From positions 248,001-312,000 of the forward strand of contig JACYFD010000001.1 in assembly GCA_014803435.1 (NCBI GenBank): 64,000 bases of DNA, read 5' to 3'. The DNA is from Cellulosimicrobium terreum (GTDB lineage Bacteria > Actinomycetota > Actinomycetes > Actinomycetales > Cellulomonadaceae). A model generated the notes under the pieces. That model did no database searches and was not told the origin of the DNA. It worked only from the letters and a program-made list of their open reading frames with translations. Position numbers and translations under genes: made by a program. Positions 14,490 through 23,023 of this stretch are shown here, one piece after another (position 1 is the first letter of the stretch; every line of letters starts with the position of its first letter).

Positions 14490-15653
14490 GTGACGTCGTC
14501 GACGACGGCCCCCGCGCCGTCGGCCCGCGCGCTCAACCGCGCGACGCTCGCGCGCCAGCTCCTGCTCGCGCGCGAGGCGACCACCGTGCCCGACGCGCTG
14601 CGGAGGATCGTCGCGCTCCAGGCCCAGCACCCGCCGTCGGCGTACGTCGCGCTGTGGAACCGGGTCGCGGGTTTCGACCCGGCCGATCTCGACGCCGCGC
14701 TCGCCGACCGCACCGTGGTCAAGGGGTCCCTCCTGCGCATCGCGCTCCACCTCGTGCACGCCGAGGATTACGAGGCCGTCCACACGGCGATGCAGACGTC
14801 GCTCCGAGCAGCGCGCCTGCACGACCCACGCTTCGCCGTCAGCGGCATCTCGATCGACGAGGCGCACGCGATCGTCCCCGACCTCCTCGCGTTCGCCGCG
14901 AGCCCGCGCACCGGCGCGGAGCTGGAGGCCTGGGTCGACCAGCGCGTGCCCGACGTCCCGAAGGGTGCGTGGTGGGCGCTGCGCACGTTCGCCCCGCTGC
15001 AGCACGTGCCGACGGGCGAGCCGTGGGCGTTCGGCACGCGCACGTCGTACGTCGCGGCGGGCACGCCCGCACTGCCGCGTGAGACGACGGCCTTCGACGA
15101 CGCGCTCCCCACGCTCGTCCGGCGCTACCTCGAGGGCTTCGGGCCGGCGTCGGTCGCGGACTTCTCGCAGTTCGCGATGATCCCGCGCGCCCGGGTGCGC
15201 AGGGCGGTCACCGCTCTGGGCGAGAGCGTCGACCGGTTCCCCGGCCCGGACGACGTCGAGCTGCTCGACGTCCCCGCCACCCCGCGCCCGGACGAGGGCG
15301 TGCCCGCGCCGCCCCGGCTGCTGGGCATGTGGGACGAGACGCTCCTCGCGTACGCGGACCGGTCGCGCGTCCTGCCGCCGGACGTGCGGCCTCTCGTGAC
15401 GCGCTCCAACGGGGACGTCCTGCCGGCCGTGCTCGTGGACGGGTACGTCGTCGGCGTGTGGCGCCCGGCGGGGGGTGGGGTCGAGGTCACGACCTACCGA
15501 CCGGTGCCCGACGACGCGTGGCCGGCCCTCGAGGACGAGGCGCGGTCGCTCGTGGCGTTCCTCGCGGACCGCGAACCGGCTCCGTTCGCCCGCTACGACC
15601 ACTGGTGGGCCAAGCTCCCGCCCGGCGCGGTCCGGGTGATCGGGACGCCCTGA
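14490..15653 (+). CDS. Winged-helix protein of the AlkZ/YcaQ DNA-glycosylase superfamily
   Basis: A 387-residue member of the HTH_42 (PF06224-type) family. Near residue 42 it has I-V-A-L-Q-A-Q-H-P, whose Q-x-Q corresponds to the catalytic motif of AlkZ/YcaQ glycosylases that excise bulky alkyl bases or unhook crosslinks. The following L-R-I-A-L-H-L-V-H and the C-terminal R-P-A-G-G-G-V-E-V segment fit the tandem winged-helix and beta-barrel plan. The GTG at 14490 gives normal length. It stands alone, not beside a toxin cluster, so it may be a housekeeping alkylation-repair paralogue. Activity is inferred. Confidence 0.75.
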   Translation: MTSSTTAPAPSARALNRATLARQLLLAREATTVPDALRRIVALQAQHPPSAYVALWNRVAGFDPADLDAALADRTVVKGSLLRIALHLVHAEDYEAVHTAMQTSLRAARLHDPRFAVSGISIDEAHAIVPDLLAFAASPRTGAELEAWVDQRVPDVPKGAWWALRTFAPLQHVPTGEPWAFGTRTSYVAAGTPALPRETTAFDDALPTLVRRYLEGFGPASVADFSQFAMIPRARVRRAVTALGESVDRFPGPDDVELLDVPATPRPDEGVPAPPRLLGMWDETLLAYADRSRVLPPDVRPLVTRSNGDVLPAVLVDGYVVGVWRPAGGGVEVTTYRPVPDDAWPALEDEARSLVAFLADREPAPFARYDHWWAKLPPGAVRVIGTP

Positions 15654-15799
15654 GCGGCTGCGACGAGGGCGGGGCGCTGCAAGTCACGGTGCCCGACGGC
15701 ATCCACTGGGAGTCCGGGTCGCGCGGACACGCTCATGGAGCAGTCCGAGGCACGTGATGGCCGAGGAGTAATCCCCCGGGGCGCCGCTACGGTGGACGG

Positions 15800-16231
15800 A
15801 TGCCGTCGATCAAGCAGGTCCAGATCACCTTCGACTGCGCCGAACCCGCACGCGTCGCCCGCTTCTGGTGCGAGGTGCTGGGCTACGCCCTCCCGGTACC
15901 CGAGGGCTTCGCGTCGTGGGCCGAGTACGAGCACTCCCTGCCGGCGGAGGACCGGGGTGCGTGGGGCGTCGCCCAGGATCCGACGGGCGTGGGACCGCGC
16001 CTGTACTTCCAGCGCGTCCCGGAGGGCAAGGTCGTCAAGAACCGGGTGCACCTCGACGTGCGGGCCGGCACCGGTCTCGTCGGCGACGAGCGCCTCGCCA
16101 CCCTGGAGGCGGAGTGCGCGCGGCTGGTCGCGCTGGGCGCGGTCCACGTGCGGACCATGCTCGCCGACGGCGAGGAGGAGTCGTGCATCGTCATGCAGGA
16201 CGTCGAGGGCAACGAGTTCTGTCTCGACTGA
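15800..16231 (+). CDS. VOC-superfamily (glyoxalase-like) protein
   Basis: A 143-residue protein with one vicinal-oxygen-chelate fold built of two beta-alpha-beta units. It starts Q-V-Q-I-T-F-D-C-A-E-P-A-R-V-A-R-F-W, has N-R-V-H-L-D-V-R midway (metal-ligand position) and ends D-V-E-G-N-E-F-C-L-D. This is the PF18029-like branch common in actinobacteria, whose substrates are unknown. A second VOC protein of a different branch is at 28574-28942. It is not clearly in an operon; the pentapeptide-repeat gene starts 46 bases later. Confidence 0.82.
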   Translation: MPSIKQVQITFDCAEPARVARFWCEVLGYALPVPEGFASWAEYEHSLPAEDRGAWGVAQDPTGVGPRLYFQRVPEGKVVKNRVHLDVRAGTGLVGDERLATLEAECARLVALGAVHVRTMLADGEEESCIVMQDVEGNEFCLD

Positions 16232-16277
16232 GACCGACGGGGCGGGATCGGCTCCTGGTTCGTAGCACCATCGACCC

Positions 16278-16943
16278 ATGCCACCGAAGAAGCCCACGAC
16301 CGCGCCGCCCGTCCTCGACCCGGTCGTCCTCGCCGACCTCACGCCCGGAGACCGCTACGACCTCGAGGACGAGGCGGACCTGGAGGGGTTCGCGTTCTCC
16401 GACCTCGAGCTCGACGAGCTGTCGCTGCGCGATGCGAGCCTCTTCGGGTCGCGGCTCGAGGGCGTGCGCGCCGGGGAGGCGGAGCTGCGCGGAGCGACGC
16501 TGACCGAGGTCGTCCTCGAGCGCGTCGACGTCCCGGTGGTGCGCGGTGTCCGGAACCGCTGGCGCGGCGTCGAGGTGCGCGGTGCCCGCATCGGGTCGGC
16601 GGAGCTCTATGAGTCGACGTGGGACGGGGTGCACCTCGTCGGGTGCAAGCTCGGGTTCGTGAACCTGCGCGGTGCCGTGCTGCGCGACGTCGCGTTCACG
16701 GACTGCACGATCGACGAGCTCGACCTGGTGCAGGCGAACGCGACGCGCGTGTCGTTCACCGACACCCGGGTGCGTCGCCTGGACGTCCAGGCCTCGACCT
16801 TGGCGCACGTCGACCTGCGCGGCGCCGACCTGCACGACCTCGCGGGCGTCGGCTCGCTGCGCGGCGTGACCATCAGCCCCCCGCAGCTCGCCCAGCTCGC
16901 CGACCTCCTCGCCCGCGACCTGGGCATCACCGTCGCGGACTGA
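16278..16943 (+). CDS. Pentapeptide-repeat protein
   Basis: A 221-residue protein whose centre (about residues 35-190) is a run of degenerate five-residue repeats of the A(D/N)Lxx type: L-R-D-A-S-L-F-G-S-R-L, F-V-N-L-R-G-A-V-L-R-D-V-A-F, H-V-D-L-R-G-A-D-L. It should fold as a right-handed quadrilateral beta-helix. Some relatives (Qnr, MfpA) mimic DNA and protect gyrase, but most have no known role and this one is too divergent to assign. The C-terminus ends in a short helix (Q-L-A-Q-L-A-D-L-L-A). Confidence 0.85.
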   Translation: MPPKKPTTAPPVLDPVVLADLTPGDRYDLEDEADLEGFAFSDLELDELSLRDASLFGSRLEGVRAGEAELRGATLTEVVLERVDVPVVRGVRNRWRGVEVRGARIGSAELYESTWDGVHLVGCKLGFVNLRGAVLRDVAFTDCTIDELDLVQANATRVSFTDTRVRRLDVQASTLAHVDLRGADLHDLAGVGSLRGVTISPPQLAQLADLLARDLGITVAD

Positions 16944-16993
16944 CACACCGCGGCCGCGGTGTCGTGGGCGCAGCAGGGGTGGTCGACCGGTCG

Positions 16994-17086
16994 TCAGGCG
17001 GTGACGAGCCCGATCACGAGCAGAGTGGCGACGATGACACCGGCGCACACGGTCAGGCCGAGGATCAGCTGGCGGTTCTTGTCCAT
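16994..17086 (-). CDS. Very small single-pass membrane protein (30 residues)
   Basis: Starts M-D-K-N-R-Q, followed by about 23 uninterrupted hydrophobic residues (L-I-L-G-L-T-V-C-A-G and onward to L-V-I-G-L-V-T-A), the profile of a one-helix membrane microprotein with a charged cytoplasmic tip. A GTG six bases upstream in frame is an alternative start. The ribosome site is weak, and reality rests on composition and on filling an otherwise empty gap. No family recognised. Confidence 0.45.
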   Translation of the reverse strand: MDKNRQLILGLTVCAGVIVATLLVIGLVTA

Positions 17087-17191
17087 GGACACCCAGCCTG
17101 CCCCAGCGCCCGGCGCCCGGCCCGCCGACGAGGGCACGGACCTGTCCGGCAGACTGCCGGTAGGGTCCCGACGACGAGAGAACGGTGTGAG

Positions 17192-17842
17192 ATGGCACGG
17201 CACGAGCAGGACTCGTCGCGACCGCCCGATCGGCTGGTCGCGCTGCTGGTGCGCGCGCTCGCGGACGCCCAGGACGGTCCCTGGGACCTCATCACCTTCC
17301 GGGCGACCGTCGCGGGGGACCGCAGGCAGTCGTCGGTGTCGCTGGTCGGTCCCGGGTTCCCGCCACCAGCGCCGCGAGAGCCCGCGGAACGTGACGTCTG
17401 GGAGGTCCTCGCCGACCTCCGGGCCGCGATGGCTGACCCGGGCACGGGTGCGTGGTTCACCCTCACGATCGACGTCCCCGTCCAGGGGGACCCCGTGGTC
17501 GTCGTCGACGCCGAGCGCGAGCCGTCGCTCCTGCCACCGGCGACCCCTGCGGACTACGCGCTCGACCTCGCCCGCCACCCCCGCGACGTCGGTGCCCAGC
17601 CGCCGTGGTTGCGTGAGCGGCTCTCGTGGGCCGCGCTGACGCCGGACCAGGCGCGCCGGGCGGACATCGGCCGGGACGCGCTGGACCCCTGGCCGACGTG
17701 GGGCGGATCGCGCCCGCTGTTCCCTGTCGCCCTTCAGGGAAAGGACGTCGTCGTCACCGACGGGGGAGGGCGACGCGCCGTCGTCGCCCCGGACGACACG
17801 GTGGAGGTCGTCGACACACCGCCCACCTCGCGCGAGCGCTGA
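17192..17842 (+). CDS. Uncharacterised protein resembling YezG-type immunity proteins
   Basis: A 216-residue soluble protein. The middle region reads G-A-W-F-T-L-T-I-D-V, then D-P-V-V-V-V-D-A-E-R-E-P, then A-D-Y-A-L-D-L-A-R-H-P-R-D and P-W-L-R-E-R-L. That order (GxWF strand, D-x-x-x-E-P loop, D-Y-x-x-D-L helix, P-x-W-L) resembles actinobacterial YezG/DUF600-like immunity or antitoxin proteins. No toxin gene is adjacent, so this may be an orphan or a domesticated copy. The resemblance is from memory of the pattern and would need a profile search. Confidence 0.5.
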   Translation: MARHEQDSSRPPDRLVALLVRALADAQDGPWDLITFRATVAGDRRQSSVSLVGPGFPPPAPREPAERDVWEVLADLRAAMADPGTGAWFTLTIDVPVQGDPVVVVDAEREPSLLPPATPADYALDLARHPRDVGAQPPWLRERLSWAALTPDQARRADIGRDALDPWPTWGGSRPLFPVALQGKDVVVTDGGGRRAVVAPDDTVEVVDTPPTSRER

Positions 17843-17849
17843 CGCCGGG

Positions 17850-19409
17850 CTACCGCACGAGAGCGCGCACCGCGTCGATGGTGTCCGCCTCGGCGGCGGA
17901 CTTGTCGTCGCGGTAGCGCAGGACGCGTGCGAACCGCAGCGCGAGGCCGCCGGGGTAGCGGGTCGAGCGCTGGAGCCCGTCGAACGCGATCTCCACGACC
18001 TGCTCGGGCCGCACGTGCACGACGTACCCGTCGTCGGACGTCGCCAGGTCGCGGAACCGCTGCGTCTGCCACGCCAGCATCTCGTCCGTCATGCCCTTGA
18101 ACGTCTTGCCGAGCATGACGAACCCGCCCTCGGGGTCGCGTGCGCCGAGCCAGATGTTCGACAGCCAGCCCGCGCGGCGTCCCGACCCCTGCTCCACCGC
18201 CAGCACCACGAGGTCGAGCGTGTGGCGCGGCTTGACCTTCACCCAGCCGGCGCCGCGGCGCCCGGCGGCGTACGGGGCGTCGAGCGACTTCACGACGACG
18301 CCCTCCTGGCCCTGCGCGACGGCGTCGTCGAAGAACGCGGACGCCGCGCCGGGATCGGCCGTGACCAGGCGCCGCACGGCGTGCTCCCTGGCGACGGCGT
18401 CCAGCACCGCGAGGCGTTCGCGCAGCGGCTCGTCGAGCAGGTCGCGACCGTCCACGTGGAGCACGTCGAAGAAGAACGGCGTGAGCTCGTGGGTGGCCGC
18501 GAGGTCGGCCTCGACTGTGGTCGGGCGATCGCCGGGCGCGTGGGTCGCCGACCGGGCCGCGGTCTCCTGGAACGGACGCGGGACGCCGTCAGGCCCGACG
18601 ACGAGCGCCTCCCCGTCGAGCACCAGCCGCTGCTCGCGCAGCCCGCGGACCGCCGCGGTGATGGTCGGCACGCGCTCGGTGATGTCGTCGAGGGAGCGCG
18701 TGAAGACGTGGACGTCGTCGCCGTCCCGGTGCACCTGCACGCGGATGCCGTCGAGCTTGACGTCGACCGCGACCTCGGTGCCGGCGCCGAGCGTGTCGAG
18801 GGCCGCGGCGACGTCCGGTGCGGAGGCGGCGAGCATGGGCCGCACGCCCTGGCCGACCGTGAGCGTGAACCGCGCGAGCGCGGCCGCAGCCTCGTCGAGG
18901 TCCGCGGCGTCGAGCGCCGCGCGTGCGACCGGTCCCGTCGCGCCCCGCAGCATGACCGCACGCCGGACCGTGGCAGCGGGGACCTTCGCGGCCTCCGCCA
19001 CGGCATCGACCACCACCGCGTCCAGCGCGCCCTGCCGCAGCTCGCCCGACACGAGCCCGGCGAGCAGCCGCTGCTCGCGCTCGGTCGCCGCGCCGAACAG
19101 GGCCGCGGCCTCCGCGGAGCGGGCCGTCGCCGAGCCCGGCCCGGACAGCTCGGCCATGCGCGCGAACGCCGCGTCCACGGCGGCGAGGGTCAGGCCGGGG
19201 GAGGCCGCGGCGTCGGGCAAGGACCGCAGGGACCGCCACCCCAGCCCGGTGCGGCGCTGCCGCAGCTCACCCGCGAGGTACGCGACGGCGATCTCGACGT
19301 CCTCGCCCGACGCGCCGCGGAGCAGGTCGGCGATCGCCGCGCGCTTCGCGAGGCGCGAGCGGGTGGACGCGACCGCGTCCGACGTGGCGGCGATCTCGGC
19401 GAGCAGCAT
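17850..19409 (-). CDS. ATP-dependent DNA ligase, LigB type
   Basis: A 519-residue ligase. The N-terminal DNA-binding helical domain (residues 1-200) precedes the adenylation domain with the nucleotidyl-lysine motif V-K218-L-D-G-I-R-V-Q. Later motifs are L-D-G-E-A-L-V, F-F-F-D-V-L-H-V-D-G, E-G-V-V-V-K-S and W-V-K-V-K-P, followed by an OB-fold. Length matches actinobacterial LigB. The frame is open upstream, but family-like sequence starts at the ATG at 19409. It is a secondary ligase beside the essential NAD-dependent LigA; no Ku or LigD gene is nearby. Confidence 0.92.
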   Translation of the reverse strand: MLLAEIAATSDAVASTRSRLAKRAAIADLLRGASGEDVEIAVAYLAGELRQRRTGLGWRSLRSLPDAAASPGLTLAAVDAAFARMAELSGPGSATARSAEAAALFGAATEREQRLLAGLVSGELRQGALDAVVVDAVAEAAKVPAATVRRAVMLRGATGPVARAALDAADLDEAAAALARFTLTVGQGVRPMLAASAPDVAAALDTLGAGTEVAVDVKLDGIRVQVHRDGDDVHVFTRSLDDITERVPTITAAVRGLREQRLVLDGEALVVGPDGVPRPFQETAARSATHAPGDRPTTVEADLAATHELTPFFFDVLHVDGRDLLDEPLRERLAVLDAVAREHAVRRLVTADPGAASAFFDDAVAQGQEGVVVKSLDAPYAAGRRGAGWVKVKPRHTLDLVVLAVEQGSGRRAGWLSNIWLGARDPEGGFVMLGKTFKGMTDEMLAWQTQRFRDLATSDDGYVVHVRPEQVVEIAFDGLQRSTRYPGGLALRFARVLRYRDDKSAAEADTIDAVRALVR

Positions 19410-19608
19410 GCTCCATCGTCGCGCCGACCACCCACACCGTGCTCGGTGGGCCGTCAGGGTGCCGGCGACTACTGCGTCGAGCGCTCCCGCAGGTCGCGTC
19501 GGGCCGCGTCGTACGAGTTGCGGCACCTGCCTCGGCAGGGGACCGTCGGCGAGGGCAGCGTGACCGGCACGCGCCCGCCATCGCATGCCTACCTGCCGAG
19601 GGAGACCC

Positions 19609-21519
19609 ATGTCGTACGCCCCGAAGGACGCCTCCGCTGCGACCGCTGCCGCGAACCACGAGGCCCGCGCGCTGTACGCGCTCGACGACGTCGAGGACTT
19701 CGACACCGCGCGGCGCGGCAAGATCGCCGACATCCCCGACGGAAAGGTCCGGCTCGCTGACGGTCGCGTCGCCTACGACGAGGCGACGCTGTCCTTCCTG
19801 GACGACGACGAGGCACGGAACCCGGACACGGTGAACCCGAGCCTGTGGCGGCAGTCCCAGGTGATCCACGAGCCGGGCCTGTACAAGGTCGTCGATCGTC
19901 TCTACCAGGTGCGCAACAACGACATCGGGAACCTCACGATCGTCGAGGGCGACGACGGCCTGGTCGTCATCGACTGCACGACGGGCGTGGAGGTCGCGCA
20001 GCAGGGCCTCGCGCTGTTCCGCGAGAACGTCGCGGACAAGCCCGTCGTCGCGGTCATCTACACCCACACGCACATCGACCACTACGGCGGGGTCAAGGGC
20101 GTCGTGGACGAGGCGGACGTCGTGTCCGGGAAGGTGCCGATCATCGCGCCGGGCACGATCGCGTCGTTCGACAAGTTCGCGATCGGGGAGAACGTCGTCG
20201 CGGGCAACGCGATGAGCCGCCGCGCGGCGTACGCGTTCGGCAACCTCCTGGACAACGACCCGCACCAGATGATCACCTGCGGCATCGCGTCCATCGGCGG
20301 GCACGGGATCACGGTCTCCTACATCTCCCCGACGGACCCGATCACCGAGACCGGGCAGACCCGGACCCTCGCCGGCCTCACGTTCGAGTTCCTCTACGCC
20401 CCGGACACCGAGGCGCCCGAGGAGATGCACATCTGGATCCCCGAGCTCAAGGCGCTCACGTGCGCCGAGAACGCGAACCACTCGCTGCACAACATCCAGA
20501 CCCTCCGCGGTGCCCGCACGCGCGACGCGCGCAACTTCGCCCGGTACCTCGACGAGACCCTCGTGCGCTGGGGCGACGACGTCGAGGTCCACTACGGCCC
20601 GCACACCTGGCCCGTCTGGGGCAACGCCGAGGTCGTGGCGTTCCTCGAGTCCCAGCGTGACACGTACAAGTACATCCACGACCAGGCCCTGCGCCTCGCG
20701 AACAAGGGCTACACGCCGCTCGAGGCGGCGGAGGTCGTCGAGCTCCCCGAGGTGCTGCGGCGCAAGTGGTTCAACCGGGGGTACCACGGCACGCTGCACC
20801 ACAACGTGCGGGCGGTGTTCACCAAGGAGCTCGGCATGTGGGACGGCGACCCGGTCTCGCTGCACCCGCACACGCCGGTCGACACCGCGGCCCGCTACGT
20901 CGCCGCGTTCGGTCGCGACACGATCCTCGCCGAAGGGCGCCGCGCGTTCGACGACGGTGACTACCGCTGGGCGACGCAGATCCTCCACCACCTGGTCTTC
21001 GCCGACCCGGAAGACGGCGAGGCCAAGGGCCTCCTGGCCGACGCTTACGAGCAGCTCGGCTACCAGGCGGAGGGCCCGCAGTGGCGTGGCATCTACCTCA
21101 CGTCGGCGCGCGAGCTGCGCGAGGGCGTCATCTCCGCCCGGTTCGCGAGCGGCAGCCCGGACACCATCGCCGGGATGCCGGTCGACATCCTCTTCGACTA
21201 CGCCGCCGTGCACGTGATCGGGGAGAAGGCGGCCGACGTCGACGTGCGGTTCGACGTCGAGTTCACCGACCGGGGCGAGACGTGGACCGCTTGGGTCGCG
21301 AACGGCGTGCTCAACGCGCGACCAGGCGCCTCGACCGACGCGCCGCTCACGGTTCGCGCACCGAAGGCGCTGGTCGCCGCCGTGCTCCTCCAGCCCGCGG
21401 CGGCGGGGAAGCTGGCGGCGGCGGGAAAGCTGACGCTCGACGGCGACGCCGCCGTGCTGGACGCGTACGCGACGGTCGTCGACGAGTTCGACCCGAACTT
21501 CCCGATCGTCACGCCGTAG
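19609..21519 (+). CDS. Alkyl/aryl-sulfatase, metallo-beta-lactamase fold (SdsA-like)
   Basis: A 636-residue type III alkylsulfatase. The metal site T-H153-T-H155-I-D157-H158-Y-G-G lies at about residue 152. Next come further ligands in C-A-E-N-A-N-H-S, a helical dimerisation domain (about 370-500), and a C-terminal SCP2-like lipid-binding domain. It cleaves sulfate esters such as dodecyl sulfate, giving alcohol and sulfate. No signal peptide is visible (M-S-Y-A-P-K-D), so it looks cytoplasmic, unlike secreted SdsA1. GAGGGAG precedes the ATG. The approximately 200-base gap to the divergent ligase gene shows no further gene. Confidence 0.92.
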   Translation: MSYAPKDASAATAAANHEARALYALDDVEDFDTARRGKIADIPDGKVRLADGRVAYDEATLSFLDDDEARNPDTVNPSLWRQSQVIHEPGLYKVVDRLYQVRNNDIGNLTIVEGDDGLVVIDCTTGVEVAQQGLALFRENVADKPVVAVIYTHTHIDHYGGVKGVVDEADVVSGKVPIIAPGTIASFDKFAIGENVVAGNAMSRRAAYAFGNLLDNDPHQMITCGIASIGGHGITVSYISPTDPITETGQTRTLAGLTFEFLYAPDTEAPEEMHIWIPELKALTCAENANHSLHNIQTLRGARTRDARNFARYLDETLVRWGDDVEVHYGPHTWPVWGNAEVVAFLESQRDTYKYIHDQALRLANKGYTPLEAAEVVELPEVLRRKWFNRGYHGTLHHNVRAVFTKELGMWDGDPVSLHPHTPVDTAARYVAAFGRDTILAEGRRAFDDGDYRWATQILHHLVFADPEDGEAKGLLADAYEQLGYQAEGPQWRGIYLTSARELREGVISARFASGSPDTIAGMPVDILFDYAAVHVIGEKAADVDVRFDVEFTDRGETWTAWVANGVLNARPGASTDAPLTVRAPKALVAAVLLQPAAAGKLAAAGKLTLDGDAAVLDAYATVVDEFDPNFPIVTP

Positions 21520-21526
21520 CGAACCG

Positions 21527-21579
21527 CGAGACACCCTCGGAGCCGGGCCGCCAGGCGGTCCCGCTCCGAGGGCGTCTCG
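21527..21579. terminator. Bidirectional terminator between alkylsulfatase and DUF1254 genes
   Basis: The 17-base arms 21527-21543 and 21563-21579 are complementary except for one A-C mismatch, with a 19-base loop that is itself partly self-complementary. The element lies between converging stops and can serve both strands. Confidence 0.7.
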
Positions 21580-21581
21580 GG

Positions 21582-22850
21582 TCAGTCGAGGGCGACGACG
21601 TCGGGAAGGGTCCAGGATTTGTCGAAGAGCGCGCTCGTGGGCCCGTAGAAGCGGACGAGGATCTCGAGGCCCCGGTCGGGGTGGCTCGGCAGCCAGTTCG
21701 ACTCGTCGCCGTCGGGTGGCGTGGGGCCGACGTGGAGGTCGACCGAGCCGTCGTCGTTCGTGCGCAGCCCGGGCGTCGTGGAGGCCCGGCTCGCGTACGG
21801 GACATCACGGACCAGGGCGTGGGTCTCCCGGTCGTACGCCGGGGCCGACCAGTAGAGCTCGACCGGCGGGTCGGCCGGGACGGTCAGGCGGTAGCTGCGG
21901 TCCCCCCTCAGCGGGTTGCCGTCCGCGTCGCGGATGCTCATCAGGTAGAACTGCCCGGCACCCATGTGCTTGATGCCGGAGAACGCCCAGTAGTACGCGC
22001 CACCGCGGGCGTCGACGGGGTAGGAGTCCGGGTCGTCGAACCCGGCGCTCGCGGCCTTGACCAGCTCGGGCGAGGCGGGGAGCGCCCACGCGGTGCCGGG
22101 GAAGAAGGGTGTGGCGAAGAACGACTCGTACTGCCCGTCGAGCCACTCCCGGGCCTCCGTCGCCGCGTCGGACAGCGCGGCGCGCGTCGCCTCGTCCGGG
22201 GCGAACGCGGTGCCCTTGGCGATGCCGAGCGACCGGAGCACGTCGATCATGACCCGGTCGCGCTCGAGCCACGGCTGGTGCTGGACGAAGTCGGCGAGGA
22301 GCTCGAAGAAACTGACGTCGTAGGTGCGGGTGGCGTCGAAGTCCGCGTCGGCCGCGTCGACGAACACCGTGTCGGCAGGCTCGCCGGCCTCCGACAGCGG
22401 GTAGACCGCCAGCCGCTTGCCGTAGGCGACCGCAGCCTGGACGTCGGACGCCGCGCCGCTCGCGATGCTGGAGCGCAGCAGCGCGTAGCCCACGTCGACC
22501 CCTGACCGGAGCGGGACGTAGCCCTCGGGCACCTCGCCGTCGAAACCCGGCGGAAGGATGAGGTAGCGGCCCCCGGCCCCTCGGTCGACGCCGGCCTTGC
22601 CGACGTCCTCCAGCGGGACCTGCCACCCGTCCATCACCGACCCGATGATCGCCGCGCCGTCGTCCGTGGCGGCCGGGATCTCCAGCACCACGGGTCCCTG
22701 GCTCACGTCGTAGAACGGCATGAAGTAGATCGCGTCCGGGTTCGGCGTCAGGGTCTGGTTGTGCCAGTCCAGAAGCCGCGACCAGTACACGATCTGGTTC
22801 GGCCAGCACCCGAGGCGCTCGGCGGCGTCCCGCATCAGCGCGTAGTTCAC
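21582..22850 (-). CDS. DUF1254/DUF1214-type protein, 5' end unclear or truncated
   Basis: 422 residues from a GTG at 22850. It has the DUF1254 features N-Q-T-L-T-P-N-P-D-A-I-Y-F-M-P-F and G-P-V-V-L-E-I-P-A-A early, and DUF1214 features L-T-V-P-A-D-P-P-V, S-R-A-S-T-T-P-G and D-L-H-V-G-P-T-P-P near the C-terminus. The frame continues upstream of 22850 with V-D-A-V-V-W-G-I-P-A, which belongs to the family, but no ATG, GTG or TTG precedes it in that frame before the neighbouring gene. No signal peptide is found. The gene is therefore probably 5'-truncated or frameshifted. Family function is unknown. Confidence 0.7.
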   Translation of the reverse strand: MNYALMRDAAERLGCWPNQIVYWSRLLDWHNQTLTPNPDAIYFMPFYDVSQGPVVLEIPAATDDGAAIIGSVMDGWQVPLEDVGKAGVDRGAGGRYLILPPGFDGEVPEGYVPLRSGVDVGYALLRSSIASGAASDVQAAVAYGKRLAVYPLSEAGEPADTVFVDAADADFDATRTYDVSFFELLADFVQHQPWLERDRVMIDVLRSLGIAKGTAFAPDEATRAALSDAATEAREWLDGQYESFFATPFFPGTAWALPASPELVKAASAGFDDPDSYPVDARGGAYYWAFSGIKHMGAGQFYLMSIRDADGNPLRGDRSYRLTVPADPPVELYWSAPAYDRETHALVRDVPYASRASTTPGLRTNDDGSVDLHVGPTPPDGDESNWLPSHPDRGLEILVRFYGPTSALFDKSWTLPDVVALD

Positions 22851-23023
22851 GGCCGGGATCCCCCAGACGACCGCGTCAACGCCTCGCCTGCGGACCGTGC
22901 TCTCGTGCCGGTTCGTGCCCGTGCTCGTCTTCGCTCGACCCCTCGTCGCCGTCGTGTGCTGGTCACGATAGGCGGAGGTCGGAGACTCGGCGCGTCGGCG
23001 GCGGCTCGGGACCGCTACGCGGC

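Noticed and set aside
19410-19608. Possible short gene between DNA ligase and alkylsulfatase
   Set aside because: No frame with a ribosome site, acceptable composition or recognisable motif; treated as a divergent promoter region.
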